A stretch of DNA of 64,000 nt, taken from the NCBI RefSeq assembly GCF_900112615.1, contig NZ_FOMK01000001.1, forward strand, positions 124,001 to 188,000, in the 5' to 3' direction. The stretch comes from Chitinophaga sp. CF118. Its GTDB lineage: Bacteria; Bacteroidota; Bacteroidia; Chitinophagales; Chitinophagaceae. A model generated the notes under the pieces. The model saw only the letters and a program-made list of their open reading frames with translations. It was not told where the DNA came from and did not search any database. The number at the start of each line of letters is the position of its first letter. The first letter of the stretch is position 1. Position numbers and translations under genes: made by a program. Positions 1-8,971 of the stretch are shown piece after piece.

Positions 1-612
1 TATCAACCTGAGTATAAAACCATTATCCCGGAAACGCGCATTGGTTATGGCCGCAAACGTACCTCACTGAAAGATGTGGTGCTGTGTCTCGATCAAAGCG
101 GATCGATGGGAACCTCTGTGGTATATTCGGGCATCTTTGGCAGTGTAATGGCCAGCATCCCTGCCGTGAACACTAAAATGGTGGTATTTGACACTGCCGT
201 GGCAGATCTGACGGAAGAACTGACTGATCCGGTGGAGCTGCTGTTTGGCGTGCAGTTGGGTGGAGGTACTGATATTAATGCGGCATTGACTTATTGTCAG
301 CAAATCATTACCCGCCCATTGGATACAGTTATGGTATTGATCACCGATCTTTTTGAAGGAGGAAATCCGCTCAAAATGCGGCAGAAAGCCACAGAACTCG
401 TAGCTGCCGGCGTTCAGGTGATCGTTTTGCTGGCCCTGAACGATGAAGGAGCCCCTTCATACGATCATGAGAATGCACAGTTCCTGACAAATCTTGGCAT
501 CCCGGTATTTGCCTGTACCCCAGATCTTTTCCCCGATCTGATGGCCGCGGCATTGAGTAAACAGGATATTACGTCCTGGGCTGCCAAAGAAGAGATCGTA
601 CTAAAGAAATAA
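1..612 (+). CDS. VWA-domain protein, 5' end outside window
   Basis: The frame is open from base 1 to the stop at 612, so this is the C-terminal ~203 residues of a longer gene. The MIDAS metal site DxSGS is present (DQSGSMG) and a later GGGTDIN supplies the usual second MIDAS Thr. The fold is that of a von Willebrand A domain at the C-terminus. In Bacteroidota and actinobacteria, VWA proteins of this kind usually sit with a MoxR-type AAA ATPase, a DUF5682-type protein and a SWIM zinc-finger protein; those genes would lie to the left of this window, so that assignment is inference. The exact role is unknown. It is the last gene before a monocistronic AraC gene on the same strand. Confidence 0.8.
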   Translation, partial: YQPEYKTIIPETRIGYGRKRTSLKDVVLCLDQSGSMGTSVVYSGIFGSVMASIPAVNTKMVVFDTAVADLTEELTDPVELLFGVQLGGGTDINAALTYCQQIITRPLDTVMVLITDLFEGGNPLKMRQKATELVAAGVQVIVLLALNDEGAPSYDHENAQFLTNLGIPVFACTPDLFPDLMAAALSKQDITSWAAKEEIVLKK

Positions 613-666
613 GGCACTATACTAAAGTATACCATTCATGGATAGCTGGAATTAGGCAATTTCCAC

Positions 667-674
667 TAATTTTG
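667..674 (+). promoter_or_regulatory. -7 element of the AraC gene
   Basis: TAATTTTG matches the Bacteroidota -7 consensus TAnnTTTG exactly. It ends 10 bases before the ATG at 685, so the transcript would have a leader of only a few bases. I see no clear -33 TTTG at the usual distance. Confidence 0.45.
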
Positions 675-684
675 GCCCTTTATT

Positions 685-1626
685 ATGAATACGACTACTC
701 CAATATTGGATATTCCATCCACTATAAAATATTATCTGTCACTTGACAAAAAAGTGGAACAGAGTTTTGGGATGGATAAATATGATGAGCTCCTGCATCC
801 TGATAATTTTGCATTACTCAGCAATGAAGGTAGCGTGAAGAAAGGAATGCCAATCAAAACGGATCATTACGCTGTCATACTTTGTATACGTGGTAGCTGT
901 TCTAAAACAGTAGGGGCATTTACTTTTGAAGTAAAGCCCATGACCCTGCACATCGTTTCTCCAAGATATATTACTTCGTTCGAAAATGCCTCAGAGGATC
1001 TGCTGTTATATATGGTGATGTTTAAAAAGGAATTCATTGCAGATAGCTTCATCAAACAAAGTGTGCTCGATCCTTTGATGGATCTGAATCCGGCTTGTCC
1101 TCCCATCTATAAATTATCCGAACCTGACTTTGTAAAAATAAAGCACCTGTATGAAAAAATGGATCTCGAATACCGGGATAACAAACCATTTTATCTGCAG
1201 ATTATTCGTCTGAAACTGGTAGAATTGCTATATGAAGTAAACCGTTCTTTTGAACAGTGTACTGATAGTAAACCACACCATCAACTATCCAGACAATATA
1301 CGCTGTTTGTAGAATTCAGGAACCTGGTAGAAGATCATTTCCTGACCAAAAGAACAGTACAGGAATATGCTGATATGTTACATGTATCGGCTAAACATCT
1401 GAGTGAAGTGGTGAAACAGGAAACCGGAAAAAATGCATTGCAGATTCTTCATGGCAGAATGTATCTCGAAGCCCGTCTGCTGCTAACAACCTCATCTCTG
1501 AGTGTAAAAGAAATTTCTGATCAGCTGAACTTCGATACCAGTTCTCATTTCAGCCGCTTCTTTAAAAAGTTTGCAGATGAGAATCCTTCAGAGTTTAAAA
1601 AGTTTTCTACAACCCCATTGTCATAA
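685..1626 (+). CDS. AraC-family transcriptional regulator
   Basis: A 313-residue protein with an N-terminal cupin-like ligand/oligomerisation region (about residues 1-190) and a C-terminal AraC double helix-turn-helix (about 210-310). The second helix-turn-helix carries the typical signature: VKEISDQLNFDTSSHFSRFF followed by ENPSEFKK. AraC proteins of this size bind DNA in the cytoplasm and usually activate nearby genes in response to a small molecule. No obvious target is adjacent: the next gene on this strand is over 2 kb away and the neighbour at 1976-2539 is on the other strand. Start ATG 685 fits the -7 element just upstream. Confidence 0.88.
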   Translation: MNTTTPILDIPSTIKYYLSLDKKVEQSFGMDKYDELLHPDNFALLSNEGSVKKGMPIKTDHYAVILCIRGSCSKTVGAFTFEVKPMTLHIVSPRYITSFENASEDLLLYMVMFKKEFIADSFIKQSVLDPLMDLNPACPPIYKLSEPDFVKIKHLYEKMDLEYRDNKPFYLQIIRLKLVELLYEVNRSFEQCTDSKPHHQLSRQYTLFVEFRNLVEDHFLTKRTVQEYADMLHVSAKHLSEVVKQETGKNALQILHGRMYLEARLLLTTSSLSVKEISDQLNFDTSSHFSRFFKKFADENPSEFKKFSTTPLS

Positions 1627-1698
1627 AAAGCAAGAAAACTTATAGCTTTGTTTAGGGGAGTTAGGGGACACATAATAGTGAGTCTATATACTGAACGC

Positions 1699-1781
1699 AC
1701 ATTGAACAAAGATTGGACATTCGTTGGACAATCTTTGATCAGGGATAAGTGTTCAAAGATTGTCCAACGAATGTTCAATGT
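1699..1781. repeat. Three-arm inverted repeat, possible bistable hairpin
   Basis: The arms 1699-1738 and 1752-1781 are reverse complements over about 29 bp, except that the left arm carries 11 extra bases (1708-1718). Because of that insertion, CAAAGATTG occurs at 1707-1715 and again at 1754-1762, with its complement CAATCTTTG at 1729-1737. The middle arm can therefore pair with either outer arm. It lies about 70 bases after the AraC stop and no T run follows, so it is not a standard terminator. Confidence 0.7.
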
Positions 1782-1901
1782 ATGAAGCAAATATCAACTC
1801 AACCCCAACCCTCCCGGAAGACATTATTAATTTATTCTGATTAGCTATACACTTTGCATTTTCGCAAATAAGCTGATTTACAACCATTTAGAATATAATT
1901 C

Positions 1902-1940
1902 AAAAAAGGGGTGCATCAATTTTTGATACAACCCCTTTCT
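1902..1940 (-). terminator. Intrinsic terminator after the outer-membrane barrel gene
   Basis: AAAGGGGT (1905-1912) pairs with ACCCCTTT (1931-1938), with further pairing of the inner CATCAA/TTGATA bases. Read on the minus strand, the hairpin is followed by a run of six T. It lies 36 bases beyond the stop at 1976. Confidence 0.75.
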
Positions 1941-1975
1941 GTTTTCAAAATTGACTCTCCCTGAACTATGAATTC

Positions 1976-2539
1976 CTATAATCCAAATGCGTAAGCAACC
2001 CTTATCCCTATTGTATTGTTTGATTCTCCTCCGTCAACAAACTTCGAATTCCCTTCAAATTTCACACCGGCATCAAGATAATTCCCTTTTTTAAGGTGAA
2101 TTAAATACCCTATCTGCGGACTGTAAACAAATGCGGTCGATTTATCATTATACAAACTTGTTCCGTTTGTAATGAAGGTCACACCTGCCTGTCCCTGTAC
2201 ATATAAATTCAGTTTGTTTACCGGGTAATATCTCAAACCAGCTTTTACAGGAATGAGTTGCAGATCCTTTATGCCGGGAGCATTGTCTGCAAAAACATTG
2301 GTATAACCGGCGTTCAGATTTACATACAATGTTCTTTTGATAATAGCCAGATCCCCCTGTATTGATCCCCCTAATGACCAGTTATAATAATTGTTCCAAT
2401 TCCCTACCGGTATTCCTGCTTCTGGTCCTGCACTTAAAATTAAAGCCGGTCTTTCATTTTTACTCTGTGCGTTTGTTCCTATTGCCAGGCCCATAATCAG
2501 GCACAATGAGGCAATTCCTACCTTGATTGTCTTTTTCAT
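1976..2539 (-). CDS. Outer membrane beta-barrel protein
   Basis: A 187-residue protein with a Sec signal peptide (about residues 1-24, ending at NAQ-SK). The mature part alternates polar and aromatic residues in short beta strands and ends in AYAFGL, a typical beta-barrel C-terminus with a hydrophobic last residue. The size fits an eight-stranded barrel of the OmpW/OmpX-like or PorT-like class seen widely in Bacteroidota. No enzyme motif is visible. It appears monocistronic, with its own terminator just downstream. The specific family cannot be settled by eye. Confidence 0.75.
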   Translation of the reverse strand: MKKTIKVGIASLCLIMGLAIGTNAQSKNERPALILSAGPEAGIPVGNWNNYYNWSLGGSIQGDLAIIKRTLYVNLNAGYTNVFADNAPGIKDLQLIPVKAGLRYYPVNKLNLYVQGQAGVTFITNGTSLYNDKSTAFVYSPQIGYLIHLKKGNYLDAGVKFEGNSKFVDGGESNNTIGIRVAYAFGL

Positions 2540-2732
2540 CGTCTTTCGTTTTATCTAATTTTAATCTATCGTTTATATCCACAGCTGTTGTATAAATCTT
2601 ATGATGCAAAGGTATAGTCGTCTGTAAGTTCTATCAATTCCAAAATGACGGATAAAAAAACCAATTTTTCCTATCGTCATAAAAAGCCCAATTTTCCCTG
2701 CCCCCGGAAAAATTGGTTACCTATTCCGTTCT

Positions 2733-2856
2733 TTTGGTTTTCATATATGGGGCGGGGATACTAATTTTGCCACCTGAACTAATTCTGTACAAAATACAGT
2801 TTTAACAGTTGTAGGTTAAGTAATAGACGGGGATAATCATATCCCCGTCTTTTTTA
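2733..2856 (+). ncRNA. Candidate small RNA with promoter and terminator
   Basis: TAATTTTG at 2762-2769 is an exact TAnnTTTG -7 element. TTTC at 2739-2742 lies 19 bases upstream, and TTTG at 2733-2736 lies 25 bases upstream. About 55 bases later comes a strong plus-strand terminator. The predicted RNA of about 75-80 nt contains a small CTGTA/TACAG hairpin and the terminator stem. No ORF fits. It lies between two minus-strand genes, so a plus-strand terminator here has no coding gene to serve. Confidence 0.4.
2825..2855 (+). terminator. Strong plus-strand intrinsic terminator
   Basis: AGACGGGGAT (2825-2834) and ATCCCCGTCT (2841-2850) form a perfect 10-bp stem with a 6-base loop, followed by TTTTT on the plus strand. 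On the minus strand no T run follows the hairpin, so it does not obviously serve the minus-strand gene ending at 2889. Confidence 0.8.
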
Positions 2857-2888
2857 TGGGTACTCCAATAGCATTTTCAAAATGCAGT

Positions 2889-3518
2889 CTAAAGACCATC
2901 CTGGTTCATTCCCTCCAGGATCTGGCAATGATAAATGTAATCACGATAAGAACTGAACTCACTCGGATAATTAAACCCATAAGGCCAGAAGTGCTGACTA
3001 TCCCCATGAATCTGGACTGTAGAGTCGCCGGTGATTGTCCTTAAAATCTGTGTAGCATTGGCTCCTGTGTAAATACCACTTACAATTAGTGTGTTCCACC
3101 ATATGCTGGATGTTCCTACACCTACAGTATGTGCCACTTCGTGCAATGCAGTAGCAGCATTCATGTAATAAGTGTTTGAACCAAACCGGATACTCCCGTT
3201 AATATTCCCGTCTGCAGTAGCTACAGAAGGAACATATGTGACAGTGATTGATTTAGTGAACGTAGTATATGCGTTCATGTAGTACACCGCCGTATCCATA
3301 GCAGCGGTAATTAACGCATACGCTGCCTGCTCTGTCGACGTTGGATTGGCCGACCGGACCAGCGTATAAGTTACATTTCCTGTTACAGCAACTTCGCTGT
3401 TGATTGTGGCCTTCGTAGAAGCATCTTTAATAGTGAGTTCGGCTTCATTTTTTGAGCAGCTGGAAACTGTAACCGTCAAAGCAACGATTACAGATAGCAA
3501 ACAAGGGTTCTTTTTCAT
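2889..3518 (-). CDS. Putative zinc metallopeptidase lipoprotein
   Basis: A 209-residue protein with a lipoprotein signal (VTVSSC, Cys21). Residues 126-136 read HEVAHTVGVGT, an HExxH zinc site followed by the Gly of the metzincin pattern HExxHxxGxxH. The expected third His at 136 is Thr. Downstream H171 and H176 (in HGDSQHFWPYG) are possible substitute ligands, and that C-terminal segment with several aromatic residues looks family-specific. It is probably a surface or periplasmic peptidase, but activity is unproven. It is encoded alone, and its 3' flank contains the plus-strand small RNA candidate. Confidence 0.6.
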   Translation of the reverse strand: MKKNPCLLSVIVALTVTVSSCSKNEAELTIKDASTKATINSEVAVTGNVTYTLVRSANPTSTEQAAYALITAAMDTAVYYMNAYTTFTKSITVTYVPSVATADGNINGSIRFGSNTYYMNAATALHEVAHTVGVGTSSIWWNTLIVSGIYTGANATQILRTITGDSTVQIHGDSQHFWPYGFNYPSEFSSYRDYIYHCQILEGMNQDGL

Positions 3519-4021
3519 ACTTACATTTTAAGTGGGTTTACAATTCGGGTTTCAAAAGATATTCTACAGTATTTTATTTTCCTTATTATGGATTGATCTG
3601 TTTTTATCCGCGGAATGGATAATACCAAGATAAGTATTAATTGTATAAAAGACAATTTATAAAGGCACTCAGTCGAGTTCTCCGGCGTGATTACCAGCCA
3701 GTCACTATCTTAAATTTAATTTCCTTTTTAATTGTCAAAATAAGGATATATGCGGTTAAAATACTGCCACATATACAGAAAGAATATACGGAGACATTAT
3801 ATAAATACTTAACAATTAGTTAAGGTATACTAAGGAAATGTTAAAATTATAACTTCGATATTTGCACCATCATACCATTATCAATCATCCGTCGTTGTTT
3901 TAACCTGCTATGCCATAATCAGTCAGCCTATTCATTTTAAAGTAAGTATAATGAATATGCCAGCATTGTTATTATAGTCCATACCGGATATTGAACTTAA
4001 AATAATTATCAAAAAACAGTT
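3519..4021 (+). other. Intergenic region and leader of SusC gene
   Basis: About 500 bases with no supportable gene. A 60-codon plus-strand frame at 3641-3823 has no family signature or convincing start. GATATTTG at 3857-3864 is one mismatch from TAnnTTTG and could be the -7 element of the SusC gene, giving a leader of roughly 150 bases. The 3700-3870 stretch is AT-rich. Confidence 0.4.
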
Positions 4022-7000
4022 ATGCCTAAACCATTTAAAGCATTCGCAGGAATGCTAATGCTACTGCTATTTTCTTTCCCCATCATGGCGCAGAAATTAA
4101 TTAATGGCCATGTACTTTCGTCTGTCGACCAAACGCCTATTCCCAGTGCCACAATCATGCTGAAGGGAACAAAGACAGGCGCTGTGACCAATGTAGATGG
4201 CAGCTTTCAGTTAAAGGCAGAAATTGGCGATATACTGGTGATAACCGGATTGGGTATCTCTAAAACCGAATTTAAGATCACTGGTACTGAAATCACTATC
4301 CCCGTTGCGGCCAATGCAAGTGACCTCAACGAAGTGGTAGTAACTGCCACAGGAGTAAAAAAAGAAGTTAAGCGTCTTGGATATGCTATTCAGGATGTGA
4401 AGGCTGCAGATCTTACTCAGGCCCGCGAACCCAGTGTTTTAAATGCATTGAAGGGCAATGTGGCTGGTCTTACAATTAATATTACCGGCGAAATCGGGCA
4501 CTCTCCCGATGTGATTATGCGTGGTGAAGGAACTCCAATGTATGTGGTAGACGGGGTACCGCTTAGCTCAGATACCTATAATATTAATCCGGACGACATT
4601 GAAAGTTTTACCGTACTGAAAGGCCCCAGCGCAGCAGCACTGTATGGTTTCAGAGGTAAAGAAGGTGCTATTATTATTAATACCAAAAGAGGAAGTAAAA
4701 ATAAAAGAGGATTCAGTGTGGAAGTAAATACTTCTACCCAGTTCAATAAAGGATTCATATCCTTACCTAAATACCAGGATGATTATGGTGCAGGTGAATA
4801 TGGTAAATACGCTTTTGGAGATGGTAAAGGCAGTGGTGTGAATGACTATGATTATGATGTATGGGGACCAAAGCTGGACGGCCGTTTATTACCTCAATAT
4901 GACGGAGCATATGATGCCAACACAACCTACACCACAACTTTTGAAGACGGTACATCTTTTAATGGTCATATAAAACCAACTGCCTGGGTACCACGTGGTA
5001 AAAATAACCTGACACGTTTCCTGCAAACCGGCTTACTTAACAGTCTCAGTGTAGCTGTAAGTTCTTCAACTGAGAAAACAGATCTGCGTTTTTCATTAGG
5101 TAACAGTTATCAGAGAGGTATTGTTCCGAATACAGACCTGAATAATTTTAACGCTTCCGGTAGCATTGGCTACAAATTCTCGAAGCGCTTTACCATGAAC
5201 ACCTACTTTAATTACAGCAGACAATCTACCAAAAACATTCCCGACGTACAATACGGGCCAAACAGTATCATTTACGATATGGTATTATGGGGTGGTGCAG
5301 ACTGGAATGTGGATGACATGCGCGACTACTGGCAGCCAGGTAAAGTAGGCGTACAGCAGAAATACGCGGAGTATTACAGATATAATAATCCATGGTTCAT
5401 GAGTAAAGAATGGCTCAGAGGGCACTATGTAAATAACGTGAGCGGTTACACTTCACTGAATTACAATGTGAACAGTGCTATAGATATTACCCTGCGCCCA
5501 AGTATTACTACCTACAATTTTACCAACACAGAGAAATTACCCTACTCTGCTACTGTATATGACAGACCAGAACACAAAGGTGATTACCGTGTAGATAATC
5601 GTTCCCTGTTCGAATCAAATGTGGAATTACAGGCTAAATACCACAAGAATGCTATACTGGGATTCCTGGATGTACAGGGATTGATAGGTGCGAATTCAAG
5701 GAACTTCCGTTTCAATTCAGCATTCACTACTACAAATTACCTGAACGTACCAGGTGTATATTCTTTTTCAAATTCCTTGAATCCAATACAGGCTGCTTCC
5801 TATAATGCAGATATGAAAGTATTGAGCGGATATTACTCTGTAGACCTTGGTTATAAAGCATATGTAACTGCGAACATCACCGGTCGATTCGATAAATCTT
5901 CTACATTACCGGCATCTAACAACACCTATTTCTATCCTTCATTCAATCTTGCTACTGTAATTTCTGACTACGTGAAAATGCCTTCAGCCATTTCATTCCT
6001 TAAGCTCAGAGCTTCTTATGCAGAAAGTAAAGATGGTGGTACCAATAAATACTTTTCACCAAATGTAGGTACTCTCGCAGGTGGTGGTTATGGCTATACA
6101 TTTAACTCACCATATGATGGCCCCAGCTACCGGTTCACACAAACCTATAGATTGTCTTCCTACTATAAAAACCAAAATAGTGCCGTATACAGCGATGAGC
6201 TTGTAGATAATAATATTAAAACGGCCAACAGAAAAGCATATGAATTCGGTATTGATATGCGCTTCCTTGAAAACAGATTAAGCCTGGACGCTACCCGTTA
6301 CCGTTATAAGAATTACCTGATTTTTTCGGCTGACGTTTCTCAGGCTAGCGGCTATTCCAACCTGCTAAAAAATCAGGGTATTACAGAAAATAATGGTTGG
6401 GAAGTTACACTGAATGCATCTCCGTTCAAAAAGCGTAATGGCTTTTCATGGGATGTAAATGTAAACTGGTTCAAGTTTGTAAGAACATGGGTAGACAAAC
6501 CAAGTGGTGATAATTATGTACACAGTGGTACCCGCTACGATCTGGTGACAGGAGATGCATTTGTACGTACATCTGCAGGGAAACTGGTAATAGATCAAAC
6601 CTCCGGTTTGTTATTACGTTATTCGGATCTTGGTGTGAATGCACAGAAAGTATTTGGTCATGCTGACCCTGACTGGCAGTGGGGAATCACCAATACCTTC
6701 AGCTATAAAAGATTTGCTTTCCGCTTTAAATTCGATGGTATGGTTGGAGGTGTGATCGAGGATTACGTACGTAAAAAGACGTTACAGGCAGGCCGCCATA
6801 CAGAAACTATAGAAGGGAAATTTGGTGCAGCCCGTCCGAACGATGCACTTGGTTCCAGCGGTTTTTCTTATGTTGGTGATGGCGTAAACTTAACTGGTGG
6901 CAGCATAATACTGGATCCGATCACAGGAAAGATCTCAAATGAAAAAGCACTGACTGAAAGCAGCAACACTACGAAAACATCGGTACAGCAGTATGCAACA

Positions 7001-7273
7001 AGAATGGCTTCCGTTCCGGACCTTGATATCATTAAGAAGACTTATGCCAAGCTGAGAGAAGTAACATTTACGTATAACATACCTTCCAACTTATTTGGCG
7101 GACAGGCATTGATCCAACAGGCTTCTATTTCGTTCGTTGGCCGTAATCTTCTGTACTTTTTCCCTAACCGCTATAAAGATATGGATATTGATCAGTATAC
7201 AATGGATAGTGGTTCTGCACTTCAAACCCCTACAACACGCAGTTATGGGTTTAATTTAAACGTTACATTTTAA
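4022..7273 (+). CDS. SusC/RagA-type TonB-linked outer membrane transporter
   Basis: A 1083-residue outer membrane protein. Signal peptide 1-23 is followed by a carboxypeptidase-regulatory-like domain (about 26-105), the TonB-dependent plug beginning with DLNEVVVTATG (about 100-225, including YVVDGVPL and ESFTVLKGPSAAALYG), and a large beta-barrel to the C-terminus (SYGFNLNVTF). There is no STN domain, so it is unlikely to signal through a FecR/sigma pair. Proteins of this family import oligosaccharides or peptides using TonB energy. It is 11 bases from the SusD gene and the two form an operon. No degradative enzyme is adjacent, so the substrate cannot be inferred. Confidence 0.93.
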   Translation: MPKPFKAFAGMLMLLLFSFPIMAQKLINGHVLSSVDQTPIPSATIMLKGTKTGAVTNVDGSFQLKAEIGDILVITGLGISKTEFKITGTEITIPVAANASDLNEVVVTATGVKKEVKRLGYAIQDVKAADLTQAREPSVLNALKGNVAGLTINITGEIGHSPDVIMRGEGTPMYVVDGVPLSSDTYNINPDDIESFTVLKGPSAAALYGFRGKEGAIIINTKRGSKNKRGFSVEVNTSTQFNKGFISLPKYQDDYGAGEYGKYAFGDGKGSGVNDYDYDVWGPKLDGRLLPQYDGAYDANTTYTTTFEDGTSFNGHIKPTAWVPRGKNNLTRFLQTGLLNSLSVAVSSSTEKTDLRFSLGNSYQRGIVPNTDLNNFNASGSIGYKFSKRFTMNTYFNYSRQSTKNIPDVQYGPNSIIYDMVLWGGADWNVDDMRDYWQPGKVGVQQKYAEYYRYNNPWFMSKEWLRGHYVNNVSGYTSLNYNVNSAIDITLRPSITTYNFTNTEKLPYSATVYDRPEHKGDYRVDNRSLFESNVELQAKYHKNAILGFLDVQGLIGANSRNFRFNSAFTTTNYLNVPGVYSFSNSLNPIQAASYNADMKVLSGYYSVDLGYKAYVTANITGRFDKSSTLPASNNTYFYPSFNLATVISDYVKMPSAISFLKLRASYAESKDGGTNKYFSPNVGTLAGGGYGYTFNSPYDGPSYRFTQTYRLSSYYKNQNSAVYSDELVDNNIKTANRKAYEFGIDMRFLENRLSLDATRYRYKNYLIFSADVSQASGYSNLLKNQGITENNGWEVTLNASPFKKRNGFSWDVNVNWFKFVRTWVDKPSGDNYVHSGTRYDLVTGDAFVRTSAGKLVIDQTSGLLLRYSDLGVNAQKVFGHADPDWQWGITNTFSYKRFAFRFKFDGMVGGVIEDYVRKKTLQAGRHTETIEGKFGAARPNDALGSSGFSYVGDGVNLTGGSIILDPITGKISNEKALTESSNTTKTSVQQYATRMASVPDLDIIKKTYAKLREVTFTYNIPSNLFGGQALIQQASISFVGRNLLYFFPNRYKDMDIDQYTMDSGSALQTPTTRSYGFNLNVTF

Positions 7274-7284
7274 TACCTGAAAGA

Positions 7285-8892
7285 ATGAAAAGATATCAGC
7301 ATATAATAAGTATTGCACTTACCGTCCTGATTTTGTCGGCGTGTAATAAAAAAATAGAATCACTCCAGTCCAACCCGAATGAACCCATCAGTGTAACCGC
7401 CGAGCTTATTCTGGGAGCAATCCTTACCGACATGTCCGGAACACAAGATGTAGGTGCACTGAACGGATATGCCTCCTGGGGCGGCGTACATCGCTGGAAC
7501 CAGTATTATTGCCGTAACTATGAATATTATGGAGATAACCAGTATAACTGGCAGGATGGTTCGTTCGACGGATATGTAGTATTGAAGAATGTGGTACAAA
7601 TGGAAAAAGAGGCATTAAGCCGTGGTGCAGCAGCAATAAACCCTTATGAGTCGATCGGCAAATTCGTAAGAGCTTATTATTTCTATAACATGACATCTAT
7701 GATGGGAGATATTCCGCTGGATGAGGCACTACAGGGAACAGCGAATCTGACACCCGCTTATGCTACCCAGAAAGAGGTATTCCAATACATACTTAATACA
7801 TTAGACTCTGCCAATACACACCTCACTTCATTGATCAGTGAGAAGGATGCAACACTATCTAATTCTACACAGGATATCTACTACGGAGGAGATCTGTCCA
7901 AATGGCAAAAACTGGTGAATACATTCCGGTTACGTGTTTTACTTAGCCTTAGTAAACAAACAGCGGATGCCGACCTGAACGTGGCAACACAATTTGCTAA
8001 CATCATCAATACGCCGGCTAAATACCCGGTTTTTACAAGTATCGATGACGATTTTCAGTTTACCTATGTTGCTACTTATAATGTATATCCGCAAAGTCCG
8101 AATAACTTTGGTTCTGATGCACAGCGGTACAATATGGCAAACACTTATGTTAAGAGCCTGACAGATCTGAAAGATGCCCGTGTGTTTGTTACCTGCGAAC
8201 CTGCCTGGAATCTGGTTACAAGCAAAGGATATTCAACAACTGATTTTAACGCTTTTGTTGGCGCCAGCACCGGTGAATCTATTGCTGTTATGTACTCCGA
8301 TGCTATCTCTGGTAACCTCTCGCTGATCAATCGTAAAAGATATTACAGCGGCTACACTGGAGAACCGGATGTATTGGTAGGCTACAAGGAAATGTGCTTC
8401 AACATTGCAGAGGCCATCAATAGAGGATGGATTTCAGGTGATGCAGAAACCTGGTATAAATCAGGGATCATTGCTTCTATGAATTTCTACGGACTGACTA
8501 CTACCCAAACAAATTTTACGGCTTATTTCCTGGAGTTTGGTAAGTCGCTGGGCGATTTCACTTCGTATCCTTTTACCTTCGATTTTAATGCATATTATGC
8601 GCAAACCAAAGTGAAATATGCCGGTGGTACAGACGGACTAAACCAGATTCTGCTACAGAAATACCTGACCATGTTCCAGAATTCAGGATGGGAAGCTTAT
8701 TTCAACTACCGCAGAACAGGTATCCCCGCATTTGATGGAGGTACTGGTATCGGCAACAGTGGTGTTATTCCACTCCGCTGGGGATATCCCAGTTCAGAAC
8801 AAAACCTGAATGCTACCAACTGGAAGAGCGCACTGGCTAACCAGGGCTTCGGTTCGGATGATATCAACGGAAAAATCTGGATGATTAAATAA
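7285..8892 (+). CDS. SusD/RagB-type nutrient-binding lipoprotein
   Basis: A 535-residue lipoprotein with lipobox LSAC (Cys20). The start of the mature protein (SNPNEPISVTAELILGAIL) is typical of the SusD-like group 2 proteins, with an all-helical TPR-rich fold. It would sit on the cell surface as the lid of the SusC transporter encoded immediately upstream. The C-terminal part contains the usual family elements (YFNYRRTGIP, VIPLRWGYPSSEQ). A strong terminator follows 24 bases after the stop, so the operon is just these two genes. The pair resembles stand-alone SusCD units whose substrates are often peptides or unknown. Confidence 0.9.
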   Translation: MKRYQHIISIALTVLILSACNKKIESLQSNPNEPISVTAELILGAILTDMSGTQDVGALNGYASWGGVHRWNQYYCRNYEYYGDNQYNWQDGSFDGYVVLKNVVQMEKEALSRGAAAINPYESIGKFVRAYYFYNMTSMMGDIPLDEALQGTANLTPAYATQKEVFQYILNTLDSANTHLTSLISEKDATLSNSTQDIYYGGDLSKWQKLVNTFRLRVLLSLSKQTADADLNVATQFANIINTPAKYPVFTSIDDDFQFTYVATYNVYPQSPNNFGSDAQRYNMANTYVKSLTDLKDARVFVTCEPAWNLVTSKGYSTTDFNAFVGASTGESIAVMYSDAISGNLSLINRKRYYSGYTGEPDVLVGYKEMCFNIAEAINRGWISGDAETWYKSGIIASMNFYGLTTTQTNFTAYFLEFGKSLGDFTSYPFTFDFNAYYAQTKVKYAGGTDGLNQILLQKYLTMFQNSGWEAYFNYRRTGIPAFDGGTGIGNSGVIPLRWGYPSSEQNLNATNWKSALANQGFGSDDINGKIWMIK

Positions 8893-8915
8893 AGTTTTTA
8901 TAGCAGTTGAAGAAT

Positions 8916-8954
8916 AAAAAAAGCCTGTATCAGAAGCGATACAGGCTTTTTTTT
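8916..8954. terminator. Bidirectional intrinsic terminator
   Basis: GCCTGTATC and GATACAGGC form a stem flanked by an A run on the left and a T run on the right. It lies between the convergent SusD (stop 8892) and multicopper oxidase (stop 8972) genes and can serve both. Confidence 0.85.
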
Positions 8955-8971
8955 ATTTGGAACCGCTAACA

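Noticed and set aside
1545..1790. 81-codon minus-strand frame across the three-arm repeat
   Set aside because: It overlaps the end of the AraC gene and reads through the palindrome; no sign of coding.
3641..3823. 60-codon frame beginning MYKRQ, resembling translated Nextera adapter sequence
   Set aside because: The DNA (TGTATAAAAGACAA) differs from the transposon-end sequence at two positions and the rest of the frame is ordinary AT-rich DNA, so adapter contamination is unlikely; the frame also shows no gene features.
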